Shown in pieces: positions 29,001-39,502 of a stretch of 64,000 nt of DNA. Numbering within the stretch: position 1 is the stretch's first letter; each line of letters starts with the position of its first letter. Under the pieces are notes generated by a model. The model did not search any database. It saw nothing but the letters and a program-made list of their open reading frames with translations, and was not told the origin of the DNA. Source of the DNA: Eleusine coracana subsp. coracana (Eukaryota > Streptophyta > Magnoliopsida > Poales > Poaceae); contig CM064422.1 of the NCBI GenBank assembly GCA_032690845.1, positions 4,030,001 to 4,094,000 on the forward strand, in the 5' to 3' direction. Made by a program: the position numbers and the translations under genes.

Positions 29001-29632
29001 ACAGTCACATGAACAGCCGAGAGTGCATCTTCGCTGAATAGGAAGTACTCAGCAGCATAGTCACCCCTCCAATATGGAAGAGGTAAGAGGGGCGGAAGCA
29101 TCGAGAGCTTTTGGCGAAGGGGCTCACATATTGCAAGTGCATTTCCAACCTTCACAAGGACACGCTTGCTGCAGTAGTCCATGGCATCACAAGAGCCCTC
29201 TTGGAACGTGGAGGAGAGGAAACGGCTGATGCAGCTGAGCTCACGAACCTCCTCCAACACACAGTTGCGCTGGTCTAGGGCTTGTGAGATGCTCTGTGGA
29301 AAGGAGACAGAGCGGAAGCAGGTGACACCGGCTTGCTCAGGGGCCTCTTTGAACAAGAAGAACTCCTTTTCGCCCTCTTCAAGCATGGCGAAGTAACCGA
29401 GAAGACGGCGTGGTTGTTTCTTGCAGAAATTATTGAAGAATTTGAGGTCGGAAGAAACAGAGTACCATTTCTTACAGACAAGTGCTGCGCGAACCAATGA
29501 TGGGGGATCAACTCGAGCGAGGATTTCATCAAGAAGACCTTCTTTATTAGAAACCATGAAGATGTCTGTCAGCGATGCAGAGGGTGTTGTCAGCCGCGAA
29601 CGCTTCTGCTCTGCCTCCACTTCCACTTCCAT
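26086..29632 (-). CDS. F-box protein fused to a Pescadillo N-terminal-like region
   Basis: Six exons: 29632-28359, 28282-28034, 27922-27838, 27741-27634, 26394-26224 and 26136-26086, all in phase, 645 residues. Residues 29-70 are an F-box (EGLLDEILARVDPPSLVRAA, LVCKKWYSVSSDLKFF). Residues 80-424 look like an F-box-associated beta-propeller-type domain with motifs GCIFMLTVEGSLIVVNLEGC and GADFIYLHADGYD. Residues about 445-572 (exons 2-4) resemble the N-terminal domain of Pescadillo: KTRYPSTSSLIWNIDDCLTV, AALP, CCRLTRQWEKYI, SLRKKVASVNGIYFQAEV, NGQTVTW and LLIFYE. The BRCT domain and other Pescadillo parts are absent. Exons 5-6 (573-645) are unrecognised. ATG 29632 follows a likely 5'-UTR acceptor (CATCAG). 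Intron 4 holds a nested LINE and MITE. The gene model is well supported; its function is unknown. Confidence 0.82.
26962..27281. mobile_element. PIF/Harbinger-type MITE nested in the LINE
   Basis: Perfect 20-bp terminal inverted repeats (GGGTGTGTTTGGTACAGCTT at 26965-26984 and its complement at 27259-27278) are flanked by TAA at 26962-26964 and 27279-27281. The 314-bp interior is rich in AAGCATAAGC repeats and has no coding capacity. The TAA target and GGG start fit Tourist/PIF-Harbinger elements. Ignoring the element and one TAA, the LINE frame reads straight across, which dates the MITE after the LINE. Confidence 0.92.
27403..27426 (+). repeat. 24-base poly-G run
   Basis: An uninterrupted run of 24 G residues sits about 30 bases after the LINE stop codon. 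It may be a genuine mononucleotide tract or a length-uncertain artefact of sequencing. Confidence 0.9.
27469..27566 (+). repeat. Short direct repeat, 66-bp period
   Basis: AGCACACACAAGTAGTAT followed by T/A and CCCTGAACCAT occurs at about 27471 and again at about 27537 with one mismatch. It lies in intron 4 of the F-box/Pescadillo gene. Confidence 0.8.
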
Positions 29633-31137
29633 CCCTGATGAACCAGACAAATCAAATTCAGGCAAGATTAGAAAATTCAACTATGCAAAGATGTAGAGAA
29701 TGAATCTATAAATTTATCGAAACATGAATTGCATTTTTCTGATTACTAGAACTTCTAAAGATTAAACTGGGATAAAAGAGTTTCTGGAGGTATCAAAGAA
29801 TATTAAATGTTGTGGACAGATATCTAACTGGAATCAGGATGACACATGGGGCCCATCTGTTATTGATAGGACACTGAGATGGTGAGATGGTGGACCGAAT
29901 TCATAGATACTCAGTGGGTTCCCACAAGGTCCCACGTCAGCACCATCGGGCTACTTGGGGGCACCCAAGCATGTCTCACGACGGCTACTTGTCGGACTTG
30001 TCCGGATCTTCACTGTCGAGGACACAACCACTACGAAAATAACGTGCGCCCCCCATGAGGTGGGTAATCGTCATCAAACAGGTGATGACGGGGCGACGTG
30101 ATCTCGCCGGACTTGGTCCAAGCGGCGGCGCTCCACGGAAACAAGGATAACGGCAACGAAAACCAAAGGCAGCTACTACAACTGCGAGAGCACACAAAAT
30201 CCACGAAAATCTACAACAGCGTGGCCTTCTTCCAAAATTCAAGCGCGCACGAGCAACATGACACCTAGATATGCCTCAACGGTAGGATTTTTAGGCTGCT
30301 ACGGCTTTGGCGGCCATTTTTCCACGACGACGGCCATGGCGGAGATTAGAGCGATGGTGGCAGCACCATAGGACGCGCTACGCGGCCAATAAGTTCCCAT
30401 GCTTACGGAGAAGGAATATGAAATCGACAGAACGGAGGAGGAATGGAACTTGAGCTCACCGAAGAGGACGAGTTCACCGTCCAGTCCACGGCCGCGATCC
30501 TCGAGCTTCACGAACTTGCCCCTCCTCGGCCTGGTACAGATCAAGTTCAGAGACAAAACGACCGGCGAGCGAAGAAGAACGCGGTAAGCAACCCTACTTA
30601 CCGGCCGGCGGTCTGTTGGCCTGCTCCGCGCCAGCGGCGAGGCAAGACGGTGCGTCGAGAATTTTGTGGGTCGCAGCCTTGCGGCGAGGAAGAGAGAAGG
30701 GGATTCGAAGGCGGCCGGTTAGGTTTGGCGTTGCGCCGGCGTGGCTCTGGAGATGCTGCCGCGTGGCCTAGTCGTCCGGGCCACGCGAGCGCAAGCGGCT
30801 GCGATGCGCTGCCAGAAGACGACAACAGACAGCGCACCGACGGGCTCGGCCATCTGGGTCGGTTGATGGGCTGCGGTGTTTCACTCTTCGGTGCACAGAT
30901 GAGACGACAGAACGAAGGAAGAGTGGGCTGCACGCGTGAGTGAGGAACACATTACGAAATTATGTTATTTTTTTCTCTCTGTGAAAATAAAATAATATAA
31001 ATAGTCACACACATACTGCATAATAACAATCTATGTAAAGCATAATCATTCAGTAATTTCAACAATCATCAGGGCATCACGCACCTATAGGAACGTACAC
31101 TGGCGTAGTATAAGCGATCATTACATGCGTTGGACGA
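29633..31137. other. Intergenic region between the two minus-strand F-box genes
   Basis: 29633-29950 is the leader and promoter side of the F-box/Pescadillo gene. 29950-30930 is GC-rich with open frames on both strands (for example 30299-30556 on minus and 30443-30943 on plus). None has recognisable domains; the block looks like old repeat or transposon-derived sequence, but I find no terminal repeats. 30950-31120 is AT-rich and forms the 3' flank of F-box gene D. Confidence 0.45.
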
Positions 31138-32373
31138 TCAGAAACGTGTCATGGCTTGGAGCGCAGAGGACACGTCGACCTCGTGCAGGCACAGCTGTAC
31201 GAAGCAAGAGACGTCCAGTCGCTCGAACTCGCCGCGTCTCAGGACGGTCGCCTCTTTCGATCCTAGGTTGATGTGGACAAGCCCGACCCCGCCCATCTGC
31301 AGTATCACGGCGCCGCTCAGGTCCCCGAACCCCATGAACCGGACGGAACAGCCGCGCCAGGCGCCCCTGTCGACGATGGCCTCCTTGGCGATCACCACCT
31401 GCCTGCTCCACAACCCCGTCGCCGACGACGCCAGCGTCCACATCGATATCACAAGGTTCTCGGCGACGACCAGGCCGAGCCTCCCGTCCGCCGACGCCGC
31501 CAGCTGGCACGCCGTGTCGACACGCTGTGCCCACCACAGAGCTTTGTGCCACGGCGGCAGCTTGATCAACGTAGCGCTGGCCGTGCTGACGTCGAGAGCA
31601 ACGACGTGTCGGACGGTGTGCATCCAGTGGACGGTGGTGCCGCCGCCGCCGCCGAGGAGGACGACGAGGTGGTGATGACTGGAATTACCGTGGAAGGGGT
31701 CCGCCGTCGTCGTGTACGTGAAGTTAGGAGGGAGGCGGGTTCGGACCACGGGGCCCCACCCCCACCGGCCTCCGTCGTCGTCAGTGGAGAAAGTCTGCGT
31801 TCGCAGGGTTCGGTCCACGGCGAGCAGCTTGAACGAGCGGCCTGCGTCGCGGACGTCGAGAAGGGCGTACGGGTACTTGGTGTCGACGTGGTCCGGAGAC
31901 GGGACGGGTGACGTGTCGCCGGTGAGCGTGTTGCACACGCGCATGATGTCGGAGGAGTCCTCCGCCGGCGAGCGCGGGCGGAGGATGACGAGGCCGCCGC
32001 GGCAAGCAACGAGCTCGAACGAGTCCAGGAGGCTCGAATCGAAGGGGAGATGACTCTGATGGGATGGTGCCTGGCCGATGCAGGTGGAGGCCGATGATGC
32101 GCCGCTGTATTGGAGGGAGTGGAAGTGGAACGCGTAGGACACGCCGAGCATCCGGGCGTGCTTGTAGGCGTCGGCGGTGGCGCGGCGGGCGATGATGTGG
32201 CGTTGGAAGCCCGGGTCGAGCATGGCGCGGCGTACGGGTTTGGTTGTGGCGGCGAAGCGGATGATGGTTGCGACGTCGGAGAGGGCGAGGATCTCCAGGA
32301 GGAGGTCGATTGGGATGGACGGTGGCAGTGTCAGGTTGAAAGTGGCATCATGTTGGCGCTTGGTAGACGACAT
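31138..32373 (-). CDS. F-box protein, grass-expanded family (copy D, intact)
   Basis: Single-exon gene of 411 residues. ATG 32373 (MSSTKRQHDATF) is chosen because copies A and B start with the same MSS(S/P)KRRR pattern; the frame is open 28 codons further upstream. The F-box spans about 17-52 (PIDLLLEILALSDVATIIRF, AATTKPVRRAMLD). Family motifs follow: MLGVSYAF, LVACRGGLVILRP, CNTLTGD, YPYALLDV, GRSFKLLAVDRTLRTQTFS, VHWMHTVRHVVALDVSTASA, ISMWTL, QVVIAKEAI, RFMGFGDLSGAVILQMGG and CLHEVDVSSALQAM. The predicted role is an SCF substrate adaptor, by family. A TATATA element at about 32463-32469 lies roughly 95 bases before the ATG. It is 6.5 kb from copy C and on the opposite strand. Confidence 0.9.
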   Translation of the reverse strand: MSSTKRQHDATFNLTLPPSIPIDLLLEILALSDVATIIRFAATTKPVRRAMLDPGFQRHIIARRATADAYKHARMLGVSYAFHFHSLQYSGASSASTCIGQAPSHQSHLPFDSSLLDSFELVACRGGLVILRPRSPAEDSSDIMRVCNTLTGDTSPVPSPDHVDTKYPYALLDVRDAGRSFKLLAVDRTLRTQTFSTDDDGGRWGWGPVVRTRLPPNFTYTTTADPFHGNSSHHHLVVLLGGGGGTTVHWMHTVRHVVALDVSTASATLIKLPPWHKALWWAQRVDTACQLAASADGRLGLVVAENLVISMWTLASSATGLWSRQVVIAKEAIVDRGAWRGCSVRFMGFGDLSGAVILQMGGVGLVHINLGSKEATVLRRGEFERLDVSCFVQLCLHEVDVSSALQAMTRF

Positions 32374-34104
32374 GGCGGCGATCGATCGAGGTGTCCAGGC
32401 TTGTCCGCCTGGGCAACAAGTCGTATTTACTGGCAAGGGAGCATGCATTGTCGCCATGAAGCGTATATATGCACACGCGTGATCACCGGACGGCCCCTGT
32501 CCGTATCAGACTTTCAAACCATTCGGACTCGGAACAATATGACGACGCCATAGTACGTGTGAGCTCGGCCCGCAGCGTGATCACAGAGAGTCTGACTCGG
32601 AGATGGAGTTGCCGCGGCCGGGCATCGCGTGCGTCGTTTGAGGCGGCCGGCAGACGCGCTCTCGTGCAAACAGCCTTCGACCCGTGACACCGGATGTGAC
32701 TAATAACGTTCGCTTGGTTGACATGCCCCATAAGTAGTCTCTTGCATCGGGAATCGTCGGGTCTTCGTGAACCTGAATGTACATTTGCCTCCAGACCACT
32801 CGGCGGCGAATTGGCGTCGACGGTTTCACCTGCGGGCAGGTTATTGTTCATTGTACAAGATTGCTGTTCATTCGTAAGCATTGAAGGAGGCCTGGTTTCA
32901 CCGCCGGCGTTGAACAGCCCAGCACGGCATGACCAAAAAGGTAAGGTTACTACAGGGAACGACAAAACATTTTTTTTTCACTCGTACGGCAATGGAGTCG
33001 ATCGCAGTCACCAAACTCATCATTGGGGGCATAGCTCTCAGAGTCAAAGCCTGTGGCCAACCGAGTTCGAAGTCTATATACGGTGGGAGTGTTCAATCAA
33101 CTGTAATGTCCTAACAATATGTTCTAACTAAAATTCTTCTTCTGTCTTAATGAAAAGGCAATATCCCGCTCATTTTTTAAAGAACTATTATTATCTACCA
33201 CTAAAGGATTTTAACTGTTCAACGCTAGTGCTTTTTGTTTGTAATTTTAAGGAAAAATTTTACTACATTATTGGTGTATAAATAGAGAAAAACATTGATA
33301 TGTCGACATACAGCAATGATGCAACCACACTTGGTTATAACTTATAGATATTTTGTTTTGGGAGCTCTATTAATTAAAATGTTTGTACATCGAGAACATA
33401 ACCATTTGTCTAGCGCAGAAGAAAGGGAGTTTGTCTTCCAACTCTCTTAGTTACTCTTTTCAGCCATTGGATATGAAATCAACCATCTAGATCTTATCAT
33501 TGTCTCTTAATCTTAACCTTTAAAAACATTATACTCAATAAGAAAATTTTTCTAACTTTAGTAAAACTTTGTTCCACCTTCAAAAAATATTGTCCCAAAC
33601 ATGCATTTTATTTGTTCCATTAGAATATGATCAAGAAATATAAAAGATTTCAGTCACCCAAGAACTAAATTTTCCAGCTTTAATTACAGAATCTTTCAGC
33701 TTCACAAAAAAGGAAAATGTTCCACGTGTATATCTTTATTGTTTCAAAAATATAAATTTGAGATTTGTAAAATTTAGTTCACTAAAAACTAGCAAATTGT
33801 TTTTTTTAATCGGGGCTCAAGATGACATATTTTAGATTAAAAATAATGAAATTAAATTAATACATGCTATCAGTTAAGAAATAAATCCTTAAGATGACAA
33901 TACTAGTTCTTGTAATGGTCCTATGTGTCATAGACACATTGATGGGATAGCAACAGTGAGGAGAGTTTTGGTGATAACTTATAAGGAAGCTCTTAAAAAA
34001 AAAGAATTCAACTTATAAGAAAACTCTTAGAAAAAAAATACAAGTTATGTACACTCATCCTTAGTATAATGCATCCGCAACCACCTATACATGCATGTGT
34101 AAAC
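32374..34104. other. Intergenic, AT-rich
   Basis: 32374-32700 holds the promoter of F-box gene D, including its TATATA element. 32700-33100 is mixed composition with short unsupported frames. 33120-34100 is strongly AT-rich with no coding signal. A short repeated phrase (ACTTATAAG followed by AAACTCTTA-like sequence) recurs near 33978 and 34012. Confidence 0.5.
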
Positions 34105-34535
34105 AACTTTATCATATGATGTTGTAGGTCAGGTGTATGTCGGGGCATCACAGAATGTAATATTGTCAACCAACATCAATGTTATAAATAAGGTTGGCCA
34201 GAGAAGAATAGCTAGTGTTGATAAAAGTCTTCATACATTGCTTATCCAATAAAATAGGCAACAACGTAAATTGTAATTATCTCACCCTAATCTGATAGTA
34301 GTTCATCCAACTAGTAGAGTACATGACATATTTGAGCAGGAGAAGAGAATTGACAAAAGGATTATGTTGTAGTATATGAAGAATCTTGCTATAAAGTCAA
34401 TCCATATGATGTAGCCATCCGCATGTATATAAATGAAGTTTGTGTTGTGTGTACTACACAATTGGTGAGAACCCCATTGAAGCAAAACTTCTGATGGTAA
34501 ATCAGTTTTAGAGATTGTACAACTCATCAATGAGA
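34105..34535 (-). pseudogene. Decayed partial copy of the F-box/Pescadillo gene
   Basis: In transcription order, 34535-34280 resembles the beta-propeller part of the gene at 26-29.6 kb (SCTISKTDLPSEVLLQWGSH, FIYIHADGY), and 34270-34110 resembles its Pescadillo-like exon 2 (DNA phrases TTATTGGATAAGCAATG, AACCTTATTTATAACATTGA, ACACCTGACCTACAACAT). The two pieces are joined by a deletion that removes the end of exon 1, intron 1 and the start of exon 2. Stops and frameshifts are frequent, so no protein is made. The relic shows that the two halves were already linked before this copy arose. Confidence 0.8.
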
Positions 34536-34728
34536 CTAGAGTTTTAATCCTAGTTTAACTGCAAATATTTGACACATGCATTTTTATTTGAATATCACAA
34601 AAGAACACGCACTTAAGCAACCCCACCCTTCATATACTGAGAATCATAAGAACTGTTTCCATTTGAAAACTTTGTTACATACCCAAAAGTAACTTAACCT
34701 TACAATACTTTCCAGTTAGTTAAGCACA

Positions 34729-37700
34729 TTAACCATGGCATATTGATACATCAATAAGCTCCTTTGCTACGTCTGTGATGATGCCACCCAATATGTTCTT
34801 CTCCAAATCTTTTACCACTTCATTTTTGTCTATTGGTAAGTCCCATATGCGGTTCCAACCAAAGTCCCACACAGAGTTAGCATCTGGATATGTGTTCACG
34901 ATGTCACTGCGAAGTACCATTTTCAAGTTCTCAGCTGGGCTATTATCGCTCTGTTGTTGATGTTTCATCCTGGGGATATCCAATGACTGAATATCAGCAT
35001 CCAATTCTCTGATAAGATCATCCAAAGTTTTCAATCTTAGCATAGCAGAGCTTGTCATGCTAACATTTACCATCGCTTCAGTTCGTTTACCTTTCCTTCT
35101 GAGCACTTCCCGTCCTATGTCTGAAAGAACTTTGTTGTCCTTATCCAACCACTTCCCTATGTTAACATGGGCAACGCTGGCCGGAACATGGATTCTAGTA
35201 ATCGACTTTGCAGTTTCTAGTAAGTAGTGATCCTTCAACATCATTTCTCTAAGCAAGAGTTGAGTCTCTGTGAATGAATTAGATGCCACGGCATCAATCT
35301 TATGGCTTTTCAAATTTGTAGGGTTACACGACTTCAAGATATGATTGAAATCTGCAGAAGAAGCATAAAGGTCATGCCTTGGGCATCTGGACTACGACGA
35401 GGTAAAAACTATGAAATTGAATTACTTCCACTTTTTATGAGTGAACTACTGGTTCTATGAGTAGAGACATAACAACGATCAGGAGTATGCATACCATTTC
35501 GTGATGGATCATCCACATATTTCGTTAGTTGTAGTTGTTGCTGCAGCTGTTCTCCCTCGGAAAATATTTCCACGACCTGTTTAGCCTCACTCGCTGATTC
35601 ATTAACACTGTTGACCTGCATGTTTGTAACAGTAAAATAAACTTCAACAAATTGATGTAATATTTGCACGAGATTTCAGGCAGATCGTTCTACTTCGTTA
35701 AACTTACGGTTGTCTCAGCAAATGAACCAGCACTGGTCTTTGCAACAGCAGTGGTTGGTTCCTTGATTTCTTCAGGTATTTTTTCAGATTGATCAGAGGA
35801 AAGCCCCCTAGTCGTGCTGGTATCTTTCGTGTATGCTGCGGAATATCTGAATATAGTATCATTATTGGGTTTGTTGTATGATGGTTTGCGACCTGCAGTA
35901 TCGCCAACTTTTGAGCACTCTCCATTCTTCAGTTGTATCACTGTAGTATATTCAACCTTTTCTTTGGTATGTGTTGCTTCTAATTTTAGTGACCTCTTGT
36001 CTTCTAGGATCTGATTGGCTGTTTCATTTTGTATTTGGTGATAATTCTGTAGCCTTTTGTCCACAATCTGCTTATTTGTTTGCTTGTTTTGCGTTTGCCT
36101 TCTCAGTTGATTTGTCTTACCATTCCTTACTTCAGGCTTGTTTTCAGCAGCAGAAAGGTTCTCCTTGTTAAACTTTTCTCTCGTCCTCCTTAATTTCACC
36201 TCCCTGTCTATGCCCGACTGTTTTATGCCTATGGCTTGAAGCTTTCCAAGTTTTTTGTTACTTCCTTGACTAATGTCCTTTTCTTTTGTGACTGGTTTGC
36301 TCGTCGCATTCTTCCTAAATCTTTGAAAAAAGTTCATCTTTCTATCACTGCGGCATCCAACGCCAACGATCTTTTGCAACTTGCTTTCTTCAGTCAGTTT
36401 CCCGTCCTGATGGACGATTTTCTCACCAATTGCTTGAGTTACACTTACTCTTCTATCTGTATTTTCCTGTTTGCTTAAAACATGTCTCATGGTTTGCATT
36501 GTTTGCTTGTCAGCTGTGAGATGTGAAGACATATTCGACAGTACAGTTGCACGTTCAGATTCTTCAGACTTTGTCAGGCTAATATTCCAGTCTCTTGCCA
36601 GAAAATTCTTAATTTGTCCTTTGGATGGCATCCCTTCTGAACCTACTATCCGTATTGGTAATGTGCTAAACGCATTTGTTGTTGACACCTTTCTTGGCAC
36701 TGCATCACGCCTTACAAACCTCTCTGTGGCCTTACGCTCTGCGGCCACCTTAGCTGATGGAAGATTTTCCAGCCCCATCAGCTTGGCAATAAGATTGGGC
36801 ATCCTCACTTTTGAACTATCCTTTTGATCACTAGTAACATTGCTCTTAGAACTTTTTCTGACAGTAGTAAGCTGCAAGGTTGATCTGTGGTTTGCACTGG
36901 AACCCTGGGACTTTCTGAGAGGAACAATCTGCATAGAAGCATCTGATGAGCCCTTTGCATCGCTGCCTAGCTCGGCTTCTGAATCTTCATCAACGATCTC
37001 TACCAGCCTCGCGGAGCTTGACAAACGCAGTGGGCTCCTCCGGCTCTCCTCCTTGCCCTCCAACAGTAGCACCTTGCCGTTCCCCGAGGATCCCAAGCAA
37101 TCGGAGGCTTCTTGCAACATCATAAGCATGTTCAATGACTCCTCGAGGTCCATGGCACCTCTGAGAAGCTGCCTCCCTACCTCAACCGAGCCCCTCTTGT
37201 CAAAGCCCCTCATGCCGGCACCTGAAGTGTACGCCATGAGTATATCATTCAGCTTCTGAACTCCAATGGCCACCTTGCTGACGTGTGCACTGGGAGAAAG
37301 GAGGTAGTTCCCTCCATTGCTCTCCACGAGCTGGAGGTTCTGAAGCTTGCCGCTGTTGCTGAGCGCGAGGGCCAGCGCCATCTGCATGTCAACATTGGCC
37401 GCAGGCTTCGGCTTTCTGTCTCCTCCCTGAAAAGGCACGATGGCCTGCGAATGTGCAATAGGCGCCGATGCCGGCGAACCGTGGTTGCGCGGCTTTCTGG
37501 AGCCGACAGTGGAGTTGTTGCCTTGTCGGTACTGCCATTGCAGAATAAACAGGTAACGACTAAAGGTCTTGAAACGAGAAGTCAATTTGAGCACAGAAAT
37601 ACACTAATCTGTTTGAAAAATTGCAGCTTACTAATCTGTTTGTTGTTGATTCTGCTCTTCCACTCCGAGGAGCTGCGGCTTGCTGTGCATTCCGAATTTG

Positions 37701-38101
37701 AAGCGGCCTCTGAGAATTCGAAGAGGCATCTACGAAACATGATATAGTTTACCCAAAAAAAATATATTGTCATCTAAACTTACTGTTCTTTTTCAGACAA
37801 GATACAAATCTATTACTTTATTTAGACCAGTTTACAGTAGTACCACTACATCCATATAAGAACTCATAAAAGCAGTATCTGAATGATAGCTTTCCTTCCA
37901 AAAACAAAAGAACACATTGCAGATGCGAAGCAAACAGCCATGGCCAAACGTCGGTGAACAAGGAGACGTACCCGGAGGTGCAATGTTCGCCGTGCTGCGC
38001 TGCACTGCAGCTGACTCAAACCCGAGCCGCTCCCTGCGCCGCCGAAGGTCCTTCAGCAGCTTCTGGGCGAAGTCGGAGCCAAGATCAGGCACCTTGGCCA
38101 T
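34729..38101 (-). CDS. DUF3741/DUF4378 protein, TRM-like
   Basis: Five exons: 38101-37972, 37729-37632, 37531-35708, 35615-35495 and 35351-34729, in phase, 931 residues. The N-terminus MAKVPDLGSDFAQKLLKDLR with a basic RRRRERLGF stretch is typical of this family. The VARLMGL-type motif reads LIAKLMGLENLP (near residue 320). The middle is long, polar and probably disordered (Lys-, Ser- and Gln-rich). The C-terminal domain (exon 5) fits DUF4378, with ELDADIQSLDIPR, TYPDANSVWDFGWNRIWDLP and a final AKELIDVSICHG. Proteins of this superfamily include TON1-recruiting-motif and LONGIFOLIA proteins that act at cortical microtubules; whether this member does so is inference. No signal peptide or membrane span is visible. 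Confidence 0.85.
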
Positions 38102-39502
38102 ATTCTCTCAGCCGACAAGGAAGAGAGGTCCCTCCCTACTCTATCGCACCAGGAACATGAAACTACCACAGTTGTTCAGTATGGTGCGAGAAAGAAATGC
38201 CTCAAGTTGGTGCGCGTGACTGTTCAGGCTATCGTTTTCGTCAACCTCTTTTGCCGTCTTCTTCTTCAATGAATAAGGGAAGGAGGGAGGGTAAGGTGTC
38301 TCATCTGGGGAGCAGCCATGTCAACAAAGAGATGGATCTCTTGCACTGGTTACTTTCGGTCGAAATGAGTGGGAAGATTGCCTTGGACGTCACACATCCG
38401 ATCCACGACAAGACTCGGCTGCATTGTTGCATCCCCAGTTCACCCCTTCACAAGCAACGCAGAAACAGAGACTATGCATTTGCATTTGGATTGTCTCTAG
38501 CTTTTGGTTAGGTGACGATCTCCTTTTGACCATGATGTGGATTTGTGGAAAACGTAAAGGCCATCGCAACGTAGTGGTGGCAAGTGTAAGTCATGATTTT
38601 TTTTTCTTTTAGCAAAAAGTACTAAAAATATGTGGGGAGAAGATAAAGGTTAAACCAAGTGTGACTCGTAGTTAAACAAGCACTCGTGGTACGGGAAAAG
38701 TTTGGCAAGATACTAAGATGCTTACGTTTTGGCAGTAGATTTTCTTTACTCGAGGTTTTGATGTTACATCATAATCCAAATTCCAAAGCAGTTACGCAGC
38801 TTTAGTACCAAGGGACCTACAGAATTATTTAAAACAGTTCTTCAAGTTATTTATGCAAGCTTCTGGATAGCCACTGAAATTAGTTAGTAGTTCCAGACAA
38901 CAAAAAGGAACACCAGGTCAGTTTCACAAAAAAAAAAAAAGGAACACCAGGTCTATAAACAACTTGCATATTAAAGATATGAAAAAGAGAAAATAACACA
39001 AGATCTATTCTGAAGATACCTAAAAGGCGATTACACTATATGCACATCCACAAGGGACGCACTGCACAAATCTGGAAAAAGCTCCAAAAACCATGAGACA
39101 AATAGCTGGTTACCTAATCGAGTTCTACGAACAAGATGGCACATGATTCTCAACAATTTTTAGGTGTAGCATCCCCCTCATACCACATAAAGGATTGTCG
39201 GTCACTTAACTTCCTTCATCAACACATATAATTCTAGAACCACGAATCCAGAGAGTGCCATTTGATGTTCACAGTAACAGCAAGTGACTCCACTATTATT
39301 CTGACTTACAGACTTGTATTTACATCTCAAGGGGCAAAAATGATTGGCATTGCAAACAAGAAAGCATTAGATACCCAGACGGTCACAAAAAGGGAAGAAC
39401 AAAAACCACACTCATCTAGCATGGACAGGTAAGGTGGACATATAGTTAGTTTCCTACAATAGCAAGGTAAATACACATCTACATTCACGAGAGCATTGTC
39501 CA
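38102..39502. other. Intergenic
   Basis: 38102-38500 is the leader and promoter side of the TRM-like gene. 38600-39000 is AT-rich. GGAACACCAGGTC is repeated at about 38909 and 38941 around an A-run. 39000-39502 is probably the 3' UTR of the At1g01500-like gene. No exon or transposon is supported. Confidence 0.5.

Noticed and set aside
30299..30943. Open frames on both strands in a GC-rich block
   Set aside because: No recognised domain, no splice structure and no agreement between strands; likely old repeat sequence.
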